From the NCBI RefSeq assembly GCF_000276665.1, contig NW_004955502.1, positions 5,593,299 through 5,657,298 on the forward strand: 64,000 nucleotides of DNA, given 5' to 3'. The notes beneath the pieces are model-generated. The model saw nothing but the letters and a program-made list of their open reading frames with translations, made no database searches and was not told the origin of the DNA. Both the position numbers and the translations under genes were made by a program. Positions within the stretch are counted from its first letter, which is position 1. Each line of letters begins with the position of its first letter. Shown piece after piece: positions 48,018 to 58,539 of this stretch. Origin of the DNA: Chinchilla lanigera (lineage: Eukaryota > Chordata > Mammalia > Rodentia > Chinchillidae).

Positions 48018-50728
48018 CTCAGAGAGACTCTGCCCTCTAGTGGACTGTCCCAAGTGGATTCCGAGAAAAGCTGCAGGAGCTTTACCACAGCTCTCCTAAG
48101 AGCACTCACTGGTCTCAAAACTCCAGGAGACACCCCAACTGAAAGCGCTAGAGCCCTCCCCTCATGTACTCATTTGAATCAACAATTTCCTCCCAGATAA
48201 TGGAAAAACCCTTGACTTCCGAATCAGCTCTGCACAGGCAAAATGAAAATGTACTTGTTATTATTGGTTAGTGGCAATACAACAAAGTGGAAAATGAAGT
48301 ACTGAGAAAAGATGCGCATGTGGTCAGGTGCTCTGGACTCTCAGATGATGACCTTACATTTCTAGACAAGGAAGGAGGAGGGGAAAGTATTTAAAAGTGA
48401 AAAGGAGAATAAATATTTGAGAAACTAAAGAAAGTAAATATTTGGCAATGACTTTGACCATTGCAGCCACTGCAAACAATTGCTTCTGATCCACTTTGTT
48501 CTTTGGGGTGAGGAGTGTCTTCAGGGAGGTAACTGTAAAAGTCTGGAAACCTCAGTCATTTCTACTTTTTTCAAGTTCTTGTTATCCGGGCTAGTTTAGT
48601 CTTCCCCAGTTCACCTTCTACCAAATAACCACTTTCCTAAACAATAGTGTCCTGCATCCATAAAAAGGACACTGGAAAATGATTGCTAAGAGGAGGTACC
48701 ATCTCTGAGTGCCCAAAGTCAGGCATCTTGACAAGTGTTTTACACGTATAAGCTCCAAGTCTTTGCAACAAACTGTAAGTCATTGATATTTTGGAAGGAG
48801 AACCACACAGCTCTAACATACTTCACTTGTAACTCAAACTTTCTGACTCCAAAATTTTTCCTCTTCTCTGTTTCATGGGGCTTCAGATAATCCAGGCTGC
48901 TACTACTGTTAGGTACTACCCAACTTTCCTCCTAACCAAGTTCCTCTTTTTCTTAATTTTGTATCTTAAGCATCACGTAGCACCTAGGAATCTTGCCTGG
49001 AGACTAAATATTCCTTCTAAAAGTGTTAACCTTCAAAAAAATAAATACAAAAAAAATAAAAGTGTTAAACTTGAAGACTTGTGACACTTGATGTGCTATA
49101 ACTTCTATAACTTCTTTGAAGAATATGAGAGCAAAATCTTTGATTCCTTTTAAATTCTTCTACAAATATCATCTAAATTCCTCAAGTCACGGCAGCATAT
49201 ATCAGGGGACAAGAGCATCCTTTCTTATCAATCAATCATTTTCTTTCTTTTTTTTGTCATTTTCTCATTAATGCTCAAACTTTTAACTACAACCCCCAGA
49301 ATCTAATGAAACCAATTTTTCCATAAAAATAGAAATATTATTCAATGCTTTTCAAACACAAAATGGACTTTTATTTCATTATTTTCATAAATTTCATTTC
49401 CAATTATACATATGCTGAAAGGTGGAATACCAAAGGCAATTTTTAGTCACAGCAACTCCATCATACACATGATCTGAGATTTTACTGCTTAAGTGAATTA
49501 TAGTCCTCTCATGGCTTCTTGGTTGAAGAAGACAAAATTAAGATAATAGAGAGGAAAAGTGAAGAATATTCTTCTGTAGGAAATTTGCTGCACTCAAGAA
49601 AAATTTATTCATGGGTGCAGTGTCCATCTTTAAAAAGAAACCCTAAAGTTCCTAAAAACACAAGACAATATCAGTACTTTAGGTGTGTATACATTCACAT
49701 ATGTGTGTGAAATTTGTGCCATTAAACAACATGGAAAATGTTATTTGCTACCACAGCCAATGCAAACGTATTGTCATTTCCATGTAAGTCAAACATTGCC
49801 ATTTTCCATTTCATGTTCTGCAAAAAAGCCATGTGTCTGTTGCATGAAACAAACTGTGTCATAGGCAAGAGTAACTGAAAAGGAGCTCAACAGTCTTAAC
49901 TGTGCACCCCTGGAACGAGTAATATACTTTGCATAATCATGTGCAGTGTTGGAAAATGATTCTTGAACTCTTATAACTACAAGGGTTTGCAAGCTTCTAT
50001 TTGTTACAATATGCCCCAAATCAGTCAATTTAGCCAAACAGTCAAGCAATAATTACGGTGAGTAATTTACAAAATGGCAAATAATCCATTTGACTAAATT
50101 GATGGTGTTTTGCTGACATGAGGACACAATCATTGTAGTGCCCTGTAAAGAAATAATTTTAAGTGGCTATTAATTTTCCCCCTTATGAAGTTGACTTAAT
50201 TGCCTCCTAGGTCCTAAGAAAATACAGGTGCATAAACACAGGACTGACATTAACATACAAACAAATACCATGCTCTATGCACATTCCTCCACGGGAGAAA
50301 TGTCACAAAAAGCAAACAAGGAATCTTAGGATCCAGTAGAAGAATTAGGATTATCAAATGTCTAAGACGGTATTTTACTCCAGTGATAGGCATAACATTG
50401 AAGAAAAATTCCCTTTTTCCCCTAGATTCATGTGAACATTTCAATAGTACATTTTGAAGAGTCTTCCCCAGAGAAAAGATCTGCACAGTAGGCAAGGAGT
50501 GTACTTCAGGTCAGGACATCTATTGTCTGAGGATCTAGGCTGAGGAGCTTCAAGCAGAATGTGAGTCCATTTTATCAAGACAACTTGCTTCTGCAGACAA
50601 AAGCTATCGACTACAAAAAGCCCTCTGAAGAAAGTGTGAATCTTCTTTGGCATATTAAATACTTCACATGCACATTTTTTTCTGTGCAGATGATCCTTCA
50701 GGACTACTTCTTCTTCTTAAGATAATGT
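48018..50728. other. No gene seen; may include distal HTR1B 3' UTR
   Basis: If later polyadenylation signals (49604, 49370) are used, part of this belongs to HTR1B transcripts. A MIR-like relic lies at about 48690-48810. No other gene is visible. Confidence 0.4.
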
Positions 50729-50734
50729 TTTATT
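50729..50734 (-). terminator. Candidate HTR1B polyadenylation signal
   Basis: A canonical AATAAA lies on the minus strand, the first found when reading down from the HTR1B stop codon, about 1.6 kb beyond it. Use of this site is not shown by sequence alone, and later hexamers exist at 49604 and 49370. Confidence 0.4.
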
Positions 50735-51534
50735 GTTTTCATCTATTAGTGTGTGATTTCACCCTGCACTGGAGAGCCCTCAGAGTGAATTTCAAATAAC
50801 TAAGTATTGTTTAACCTTGAGAAAAGAGAAATATTGAAAGTATTCCAGGTTATTGTATTCATTAAGGTGTCAGGCCCGGGTGACATGTTCACAAGATTAA
50901 AAGGCTTTCCAGATTCTGATCATTTCGTAAGTCTGAGGTCTGGTTCTGTAAGTTATAAAAACTAGGCTCAATTTTAGCCTCTCTTAGCTTTTTAAAATTC
51001 CTTACATGTCATTTTCTAGTAATCTTTGTTCCTACCCAAATTTCAATAGCAAGGCAAAAGAAATAAGTTTTTTTCCTCTTTCTCTAATATAGTTTTTAGG
51101 GCTCTCATTGCTTTTTGAAGACTTCCAGACAAGGAAACTGGTTCTCTTGGTTACTTTATAGTTTCACACAGAAAGGAGTCACAGATGGGAAGGAGAGTGC
51201 ACATGACTATCAGAAAATGTCTCATGCATTTTAAGATTTTTTTACAAGTCAAAATATACAATCTCCTATTGCCCCCTCATTCCTTGGCTGTATAAGAATC
51301 ATTCCTACTTGATGTCTCTTTTACAGCTCCCTGACTTGGATGAGGAATAAAGATGCTTTTCTTGTTAAAGAAGAGCATACATCTAATAGTAACCAGCGAA
51401 AACAATTGCATTAATAAGACATATAGCAGCAATTTGGGCTGAGCCCTCCCTCATGCCCTCCATTCACGGGGATTCAGTGTGTGAAAGGATAGGTTCATAA
51501 AATTAGGAGGAAGAGGAAAAGGCAATCTGCAGAC

Positions 51535-51549
51535 TTTGGCACTAGCACA
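51535..51549 (-). promoter_or_regulatory. miR-96 target site in HTR1B 3' UTR
   Basis: The plus strand here reads TTTGGCACTAGCACA, identical to the first 15 nucleotides of miR-96-5p as I know it. The HTR1B mRNA from the minus strand is therefore perfectly complementary, including the whole seed. Human HTR1B is known to be repressed by miR-96 through a 3' UTR element carrying a common polymorphism named A1997G. Counted from the start codon, this site lies at about 1970-1984, which agrees with that position. Confidence 0.85.
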
Positions 51550-52345
51550 CATAATGTTTTGTTTGTTAGAGCTGTAGTTTGATAATCGCTACACAGGAAT
51601 TAAAAAATTAGAAATCTGCAGAAAACAACTACAGGTGTTGATTCTCAGTGTAACTCTCCCCATCTCCCCTTCCCACCCACCCACTTCCATAGAGTTTCAA
51701 TTATAATAAAAATAGAGATCTTAGCATCAGAATTTTTCTGTTAATTCTTCAAGGTTTCTCTGTGCCATCCACGCCACATTTAGGGTCTGAAGCACCAAAT
51801 CCACAACTTTCTCCAATCAAGTTTAAATAAGTAAAACTGAAGACTGAAGATGCCAAAATAACTGTTCTTAAATTAGGCTGTAACACAACGTTCTCCCCAA
51901 CACACAGGGTAATGAGCATCAAGTACTGCCAGGCTGGATGTAGATCTGTCTCAGAGAGGCTTCGCCCTACGACTACGAAGGGCCACTGGCTCTGGAGGAC
52001 ATCACCATCCAGGACCCCAAGGCAGTGCAGGACCGCCCTAGCCATCATCAATTTTTAAAAGTCGCAACCCCATTTGTGATTGGCTGCGGCAGGATCTGTG
52101 CTCAGCGGAGCTGGAGGGGAGGAGGCGAACCTGCTGCTCAGCAGGAGAGCTCTGCATTTAGTTTGCACTGTTCTGCTTCCAGAGCTCCTCGAAGGGCTGT
52201 CCTGGCTTCTCAGGACCCACTGCCCTTGCCCAGCAGAGAGCGCATTGCTCCGACCTAGTAACAGCAAAGAAGATTCCACCTACCTGTGGAAAGACCCAAC
52301 TTGGTCCCCAAAGGTCGCTTGGGCGACCCCACTGCAATGGGCAAG

Positions 52346-53518
52346 TCAGGTTGTGCACTTAAAGTGTATCAGTTTATGGAACGCCTGTTTGAAGTCCTCG
52401 TTGGACATGGTGTAGATGATAGGGTTGATGAGGGAATTCAGGTAGCCCAGCCAGTTGAAGAAGTCAAAGATGGCCATGTGGAACCAGCAGGCATCCTTGC
52501 AAATGGGCATCACCAGGGAGATGATGAAGAAGGGCAGCCAGCACACAATAAACGCTCCCAGGATGACTCCCAGGGTCTTGGTGGCCTTGCGCTCCCTGGC
52601 GGCCATGAGCTTCTTCTTCTCCAGCAGGGCGTCAGACACTCGCACTTTGACCTGGTTCACGTACACAGGAGACCCGGAATCGCAGGGCACCTCGGGAGCC
52701 CGGGAGTTGGTAGAAGTGACTGAAGACGTAGACCCGGGAGAGTCCGTTATCAGCTGGGCTCGGGTCAGGCGCTTACCCGTCCTGTTGGGCGATTGCTTCA
52801 AAATCCGGGAGCGCGCCTCCACGTAGATGCGGCCGTAGAGGGCGATGAGGAGCAGGGTAGGCAGGTAGAAGGCACCCACCGTGGAGTAGACGGTGTAGAG
52901 GACGTGGTCGGTGTTCACCAAGCAGTCCAGCACCTCCTCCTCCGCTTTGGCCTGGCGCCAGAAGAAGGGCGGCAGCGAGATGCAGATGGAGAAGACCCAC
53001 ACCAGCGCGATCATGCCCGCCGCCCGCCGGGGCGTCCTCCGGGCCGAGTAGCCCACCGCGTCCGTGATGGCCCAGTAGCGGTCCAGGGCGATGACGCACA
53101 GGTGCATGATGGACGCCGTGCAACAGGTGATGTCCGACGACAGCCAGAAGTCGCAAAGTGCCTGGCCCAGCGTCCAGCGGCCAGTGACCGTGTACATGGT
53201 ACTGATGGGCATCACCAGGATAGACACGAGCAGGTCGGTGACCGCCAGGGACGCGATCAGGTAGTTGGCCGGGGTGTGCAGCTTTCGGGTGCGGTACACG
53301 GTAGCGATTACAAAGGCGTTGGAGAGTGTGGTGGCCAGGGTGATGAGCGCCAGCAGCACCGCCAGCAGCACTTTCCAGGGCAGGGCGATGGAGTCCTGGT
53401 AAATGTGGCTCGGGGCGCTGCAGTTGTTGGGAGGCGCGGAGGAGAGGTTGGTGTGCGGCAGCCCGGCCTGGGCGCCCGCGATCGGCGGCGGGGTGCACGA
53501 AGCCTCCGGGTTCCCCAT
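52346..53518 (-). CDS. HTR1B: 5-hydroxytryptamine (serotonin) receptor 1B, complete intronless CDS
   Basis: This is a plasma-membrane class A GPCR. In the known family it couples to Gi/o, lowers cAMP, and acts as a presynaptic auto- and heteroreceptor for serotonin. The reading frame gives 390 residues, the same length as human 5-HT1B as I recall it, with no intron. Visible features include sequons Asn24 and Asn32; TM1 at about 47-74; Asp129 in TM3 (amine anchor); the Cys122-Cys199 disulfide pair; DRY at 146-148; Ser212/Thr213 in TM5; a long third intracellular loop at about 235-312; Trp327 with Phe330/331 in TM6; NPIIY at 365-369; and Cys388 near the C-terminus as a likely palmitoylation site. 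Residue 355 is Asn, the rodent state (Thr in human). The start ATG has a G at -3 and a G at +4. The frame stays open 59 codons further upstream, but that stretch contains no ATG. The neighbouring 5' side is a CpG island and the 3' side is a long AT-rich UTR. Confidence 0.98.
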   Translation of the reverse strand: MGNPEASCTPPPIAGAQAGLPHTNLSSAPPNNCSAPSHIYQDSIALPWKVLLAVLLALITLATTLSNAFVIATVYRTRKLHTPANYLIASLAVTDLLVSILVMPISTMYTVTGRWTLGQALCDFWLSSDITCCTASIMHLCVIALDRYWAITDAVGYSARRTPRRAAGMIALVWVFSICISLPPFFWRQAKAEEEVLDCLVNTDHVLYTVYSTVGAFYLPTLLLIALYGRIYVEARSRILKQSPNRTGKRLTRAQLITDSPGSTSSVTSTNSRAPEVPCDSGSPVYVNQVKVRVSDALLEKKKLMAARERKATKTLGVILGAFIVCWLPFFIISLVMPICKDACWFHMAIFDFFNWLGYLNSLINPIIYTMSNEDFKQAFHKLIHFKCTT

Positions 53519-54255
53519 GGCTTTCCTTGCCCAGGCACTGGAGCGCAGATCTCGGGCATGGGGCGGACGCGCGAGAGAGTGCGGATGCTGGGGAGAGTGC
53601 AAGACGGCAGGACCATGGAGACCACGGGCTCCTTCGGCCTGGCCGGCAGCGCGGGGGCTCCTCGGTGCCTCCCCCGCCCGGGCTCCGGTGAGCACCCGAG
53701 GTCACGGCGCGCAGCCCCGCTGCAGGGCGCGTCCCGCTCCCAGCGCGCCAGGCGCCGCGCGCGTCTCGGATCGCTCCTCTGCGCGCCGGGCTCTGGAGGA
53801 CTGGCGCCCCAGTCCAGCTCCGCCCGGCTCCTCAGGCACGTCGTGGGGGGCCTCCGGGAGGGGCTGGGGCCGAGCGGGATCGCTCCCCGCAATCGCTCAG
53901 GACTGAGTGCTAACCTGGGCGCTCGGGGATCTGCAGACTCCGCCCGCACGAGTTTGCCGGCGCTCCCGCCCGCCGTGTGCAGGCCCGCGAGGGGTCCGGG
54001 TCCGGCATCCCCGCGCCGCGGGTCCGGGCACTGTCCTGCGGCCGCAGGGGGAGAGGTCGAGCCGCGCCCTCTTCACGCCCGACCCCTGGGCGCGAGCCCG
54101 CGGGGATCCGCCCGCACCCGGCGGGGCTGCCCCTCCGCCCGGGTGCCCCGAGCGCCTCAGCGGGCCATGGAGTGCGCGGTGCGGGTCTGGGACCCGCGGG
54201 GAGCTGAGTGGCCGGGGTTTGGGGCGGCAGCGGGACCCGGTGCTGGCGGGGAGCA
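53519..54255 (-). other. HTR1B: Probable HTR1B 5' untranslated leader
   Basis: This GC-rich stretch lies between the HTR1B start codon and a TATA-like box. The transcription start is inferred at about 25-30 bases past that box and is not seen directly. It contains upstream ATGs on the minus strand at 53559, 53616, 54008 and 54168. The two proximal ATGs share one out-of-frame reading frame that runs past the main start codon to 53308. The ATG at 54008 opens a 32-codon frame ending at 53910, and the one at 54168 opens a three-codon frame. Splicing within the leader cannot be excluded. Confidence 0.55.
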
Positions 54256-54277
54256 GTGAGCGTGGCGCCGCAGGGCT

Positions 54278-54285
54278 CTTTATAG
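54278..54285 (-). promoter_or_regulatory. HTR1B: TATA-like box of HTR1B promoter
   Basis: On the minus strand this reads CTATAAAG, inside a region otherwise made of G and C. It lies about 760 bases upstream of the HTR1B start codon and points toward it. It is the only TATAAA-type sequence I see in the GC-rich block. Its role as the core promoter is inferred from motif, orientation and position. Confidence 0.55.
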
Positions 54286-54599
54286 GGTCCCGGACCCGGG
54301 CGCCCGAGCCCTGCAACTCTTGCGGCGCGGCTGTCGCGGGCGCCCGCTCCCCATCGCCGTCCTTTCCTCTCTCTCCGGTTTTCCTCAGCCCCGCTCCCCT
54401 CCCGGCCCAGCAAGCTCCCGCCGGGTCCTATTGCCCTGGCTTCGCGATCCTACCCCCTAACCCCGTTCCCAGCCCTGCGTGGAGGTCGCGTTCCGGGCGC
54501 GAGGGGCGCTGCGGGCTTCTCAGTAGCAGCCAGACCCACGCCCCCAGCCTCCGCCGCACGTCTAGTCGTCTAGCCGTCTAGTCCGGGCGTCCCAGGCTG

Positions 54600-55914
54600 G
54601 GCTTCTGCTCACGCCCAGCCCCTCCCGGAGACCAGTGCTAGGCGGAGCTGGCCCCAGTCTCAGACCTCCCCAATCCGGAATTTTATCCTTCAGGAGAGCC
54701 ACACCCAGGTTAGAGGGAGGCGCCAATGATATCGCCTTAGAAGGAAACAGCCAATACTGTCTGTGCGTGTTATACTTTGGGCTTCAGGCTCCAAGTCATC
54801 CTTCGCTCTTGGTACATTAAAAACTAGTATTTCCTATCTAGGTTTAGAAATTTGTGCTTGTCATCCAATCCCTCATCTTTAACTTTGTGAGTCAACTTGG
54901 CAGAAGGTGCTGAAATAAAAGTGTCACAAGCGAAACCAAGTGTATGTGAAATTAAACCTTCCACTCCACCCTCCCACTCCGCTGTTCAGCAGTTCCGTGC
55001 TTCGGGAAAACAGTTCCCAGTGAGCAATTTCCTTCCCGCAGCTCGCCTAGAAAAAGAGGTCATCAGAATTCAAGAAAAGCTGGGCGTCCTTAGCAGGCCT
55101 CCTTTGCACTCGACAAAGACATCTGGACGCCATCCATAGGCTGTGACACGTACAGCAGTAGTTCGGTCCCACAACCCCTAGCAGAGTCCTTGCGCTCAGC
55201 TTCTCCAGCCTCGACAGAAACAAATGCAGGGTAGAAATCAGAAAATGTAAAGCAAAGAACCAGAATGCAACACATCTTCAGTACTAAACGATTCCCACTG
55301 GGTCTTCCTTGGCCCCGGGTAAGTGTTTGGCATGTGAACGCATCTAATGAAAAATCATACTGTAATTGATTTTATCAGGGTAAGTGCAAGTGTGTTTTAA
55401 AGAGAACCATTCGGTCTCAGAGCCAGAGATTGGGAGATTATCTAATCTATCCATACAGTTTTAGGGGAAATGTAATTGAGATCCTTCGCAAGAAGCGCCC
55501 TTTCCCAAGTGACATGCCCTCAGCCCCAGTTCTCCTATTCCCTGACTCTAAACAGTTAGGCCATCAAGCAAGCACTCCAGCAAAGGAGCCAACCTAGCGT
55601 CCCTCCTCCACGCTGGGCTTGCATTCTAGGAGAGGCAGATACAGTAAGTACTTGGGCCAGTCGACAGTGAATACACTTTCAAATAGCAGTAAGTGTCACG
55701 GAGAAAATAAGACACAGCCATGTATTGAGAGGGTGCTGCTTTATCTAAGGTGACAGCTCTCCAAAGATGTCCTCTAGACAGAGTGGCTGTGGTAGCCGCC
55801 CTGAGAATCAGAGCACGACCTGCTCTCTCCCCCGTGCCAGCTCCTGGCGCCCAGCGCTCCTCCCGCAAGTGAAGCTGGTTTCCCCCGCAATTCAGGGGTC
55901 TCATGACGCCCACC
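54600..55914. other. HTR1B upstream flank, no coding sequence seen
   Basis: Moderate GC content with no repeat insertions that I can recognise. It lies between the promoter island and the second CpG-rich patch. It is likely regulatory by position only. Confidence 0.35.
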
Positions 55915-55971
55915 CAGTTTGCAAAGTAATGAAAGCAGGCGCCTAGCTAGATGACATTACTTTGCAAACTG
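55915..55971. repeat. Perfect 17-bp inverted repeat with 23-bp spacer
   Basis: The left arm is at 55915-55931 and begins CAGTTTGCAAAG. The right arm at 55955-55971 is its exact reverse complement. The spacer at 55932-55954 contains GGCGCC and CTAGCTAG. Each arm holds a TTTGCAAA-like core next to a TAAT/ATTA core, similar to octamer or C/EBP and homeodomain sites. It lies at the edge of the second CpG-rich patch. Confidence 0.9.
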
Positions 55972-55999
55972 CGGCCCTGTCTGAAACCACAGGCAAGGA

Positions 56000-56450
56000 A
56001 AGGGAGCAGGCGAGCAGAGACCGCTAGGTGGGGGCGTTGTCCAGGCTGCGGCTGCAGTGTGTGCTGCGGGTGGGGCGCCGCGGCGCAATTTTCCTGCCAT
56101 CTTAGGAAAGCAGCGAAGGACTGGAGAGGCGTAGGACGGAGAGGAGTGCTATCCGCTGCCAGCGGCCTTTCCTTCTCTTATTTCTGCTCCAGCAGCACCT
56201 GCAGGACAAAACCACTTGTTCCCCTAGGGCTTGCGTGCAGGCTGGGCGAACCTGTGGCGCGCTCCCTCCGGGTCCGCTGTTGCGCAGAGCCTGGCCGCTG
56301 CGCAGAATCTCCCGCCTCTGGAGGAGTTTCGTTTTTATCCTCTTTGGTTCACAGTTGCGCAAACCGGGCCGCCAAGCTGAGGGGATTTTGGCCGGGGTCG
56401 GCAGAAAAACAAATCCCGTTTACATGGCTTCTGCATTGCATTCATACCTT
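56000..56450. promoter_or_regulatory. Second CpG-rich patch upstream of HTR1B
   Basis: This GC-rich, CpG-containing block of about 450 bases is separated from the main island by roughly 1.4 kb of ordinary sequence. It lies about 1.7-2.2 kb upstream of the TATA-like box. No recognisable coding frame fits it. It could be a distal promoter, an enhancer, or the start of a non-coding transcript. This is an inference from composition and position. Confidence 0.5.
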
Positions 56451-56499
56451 GGAAAGCACACAGAAGGTTAAAGGTTTGCACTTGAGCTCACGTGTGCGA

Positions 56500-58117
56500 A
56501 ACAATCAAGAAAACAGACAACGCTGAGTTGCCCATGACCGCGTCCTCCAGCCCCTGCGGAGGGCTTGCCTGCCGCTTTCTGCGCTGGCTTCCTCGAAGTT
56601 TTTGGCTAGTTCGGCAGACACAGACTCATTAAAAGAGGCGGGAGGAAAGCAGCCTCTGGCAAAGGGTTGGGATGGGGAACCAGTGCTCAGTCAGAGTTAT
56701 CTGGGTGGATCAAAACTCCTGTTTGACAACAAAATATGGGCAAGCACTGCTCATTGAAGTGCTTTCTTATCAGTTGCACATCTGTGGACTTCCAGCAGAG
56801 GCTGAGTAATCTGAGGATAATTCCGGACCTGCAGTGAAGTCTGTGATCAGACAGGAAGCCAGACATGTACTGAGCTACCTGAGGGCGGGGAAGAGTTGCA
56901 AAGGGACAGTGGAGAACAACCCCTCAAGCCCCCCCCCCCCTCAAGGAGACCTCCCCTTTGCCGGAAGCATGCTGTGCCGCTCTGGCAGGAAGAGCCAGAT
57001 GCAGACTGGAAGGTTTCAAACACTCCTACCCAGACCAGATGCTGTGAAGGGAAGCCCTTGCCCCAGAATTCACCCTCTAGGGACACCCAAAGCACCTGTC
57101 TCCACTCTGCCTGGGAAGGAAACTGCAAACCTCTGCCCAAATCCGCTGGAAGCATCTACACACATTCCCTAGCCCAAGATGGGGAGACCTAGACAGCGAC
57201 TGCTTTCAAATCCTGATTCCTCAGTCTACTGCCTGTGTCTGTATTTCTCACCCTGGAAATGAACCGAAGGAGCCCCACTCAGCCCCCAGCACTACATAGC
57301 ACCCTCACCTGTGGTGGTGACCCGTTTCCAGGTGCTCTTACACTTACTTCATCCCATATCTGTATTTTCAATCTATTTGTAGCGATGAAAGAACAGAAAG
57401 GTCTACACCGTATCTTTGTTCTTCCTTTCCTTGGTGTCTTGCTTAATGAAAGTATGGAAATGTTCAAATAAGTGAACACACACACACACAATGTTTCACA
57501 GACAAATTCTAGGGATTTCCCAAATCCTTTTCCATCTTTACTGGCCTCCCCATGAGCTTTTGAGCTGTTGTATCATGATACTTATGCACTATCTGCTTCA
57601 TTAAGAATTATTAAGCCTTGTGAAATAATAAAAGTAGTGCACTATTCTCTAAACACTAGGCTGGTGTAAATTAATCCCTCAAATTTAGTAACTGTACTAT
57701 GTGTCTTTATATGGATACAGATATTATATAGGCCATATTTATATTTGGGGATGAATGCAACAAAAATTAAAACAAATATATTTAACTTATTTTCTAATGG
57801 CTATCTTTGTAGTAACGGATGCTTTACTACTTTGAACAGGTGCCTGCAATAGGTAGTTTCGGTTGTTTCAAAGTCAGTCAATTCCAAATAGCTAACTCCT
57901 AGATAAGGTATAAATCACAGCTGTTCTAGTGGAAAACCTAGTTCTGAGGAGAAATTTCCTGATTTAAAGTTACTATTAAGTAATATAAGTCCAGGTTGCA
58001 TAGGAAATGATGTGATGAATTATTCTTCTTAGACAAAGAGTGAGACTGAGCAATAATAAAAACTTTTTGGATAGAAAAATAATGCCAATGAATCTACCAA
58101 AGTTAAAGGCAACTGGT
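56500..58117. other. No gene seen
   Basis: There is a C homopolymer of about 12 at 56930-56941 and a short (CA)n at 57476-57491. Overlapping frames at 56834-57192 lack family signatures. Confidence 0.45.
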
Positions 58118-58300
58118 TAGCTAAATGTAGTGGGCATGCCTGTGACCCCAGCACTCTTGGAGGCTGACTCAGGAGGATTGAAAGCTTAAACCCATCCCAA
58201 GTAACTTAGCAACTTAGTGAGCACCTTTCTCAAAATGAAAGACTTGGAATAGAGATCAGTGCAGAGAGCCTGAGTTCAATCTCTAGTAGCACAAAACAAA
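58118..58300 (+). mobile_element. B1-ID-type composite SINE
   Basis: The first half has GGGCATGCCTGTGACCCCAG and GAGGCTGACTCAGGAGGAT (B1-like). The second half has TGAGTTCAATCTCTAGTAGC (ID/tRNA B-box-like). Such B1-ID dimers are known from squirrel-, dormouse- and beaver-related rodents. It is more diverged than the ID-type copies. Confidence 0.8.
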
Positions 58301-58539
58301 TGAACAAAAACTTGCTGCTTTAAATTGGCAGTGTCAAAAAAAAATAATTGGCAGTGTTATTTCGATGAAGTTGTCCTCCAGCCTAAGGAAAGAGCAGCAG
58401 AAACGATGCTTTCTACATTGAAAATAAGAGGTTTGTCCTTATTTTGAAAACAGAAACATTATCCTGCAGGTTAGTTTGTCTTTCAAAGACAGTAAGCCAA
58501 GCTGGGTTTTATTGCTTCTATACCTGTAATTCATGAATA

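Larger units (their letters stand above)
50729..52345 (-). other. HTR1B: HTR1B 3' untranslated region (minimum extent)
   Basis: This is sequence downstream of the HTR1B stop codon up to the first AATAAA on the minus strand (50729-50734). I see no obvious SINE or LINE insertion in it, which suits a conserved UTR. It contains the miR-96 complementary site at 51535-51549. Further AATAAA hexamers on the same strand at 49604-49609 and 49370-49375 could give longer transcripts, so the end is a minimum estimate. Confidence 0.6.
52660..54600. promoter_or_regulatory. CpG island covering HTR1B 5' half, leader and promoter
   Basis: The block has high GC content and dense CpG dinucleotides, in sharp contrast to the AT-rich flanks. 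It begins within the HTR1B coding region and extends through the leader and beyond the TATA-like box. CpG retention suggests the promoter is unmethylated in the germline. A short tandem motif of three CGTCTAG-like units lies near its upstream edge at about 54557-54582. Confidence 0.85.

Noticed and set aside
53519..53695. N-terminal extension of HTR1B by 59 residues in the same frame
   Set aside because: The codon at 53695 is GTG, not ATG, and no in-frame ATG occurs in the extension. The ATG at 53518 has a good context and gives the family length of 390 residues.
52773..53705. Alternative minus-strand frame of 310 codons overlapping HTR1B
   Set aside because: It starts at a GTG, is out of frame with the receptor, and has low-complexity composition expected from a GC-rich shadow frame.
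52793..54259. Long plus-strand open frame of 488 codons opposite HTR1B
   Set aside because: It is the antisense of the receptor and its GC-rich leader. Stop codons are rare there because of base composition. The residues are repetitive Arg/Gly/Pro/Ala with no domain.
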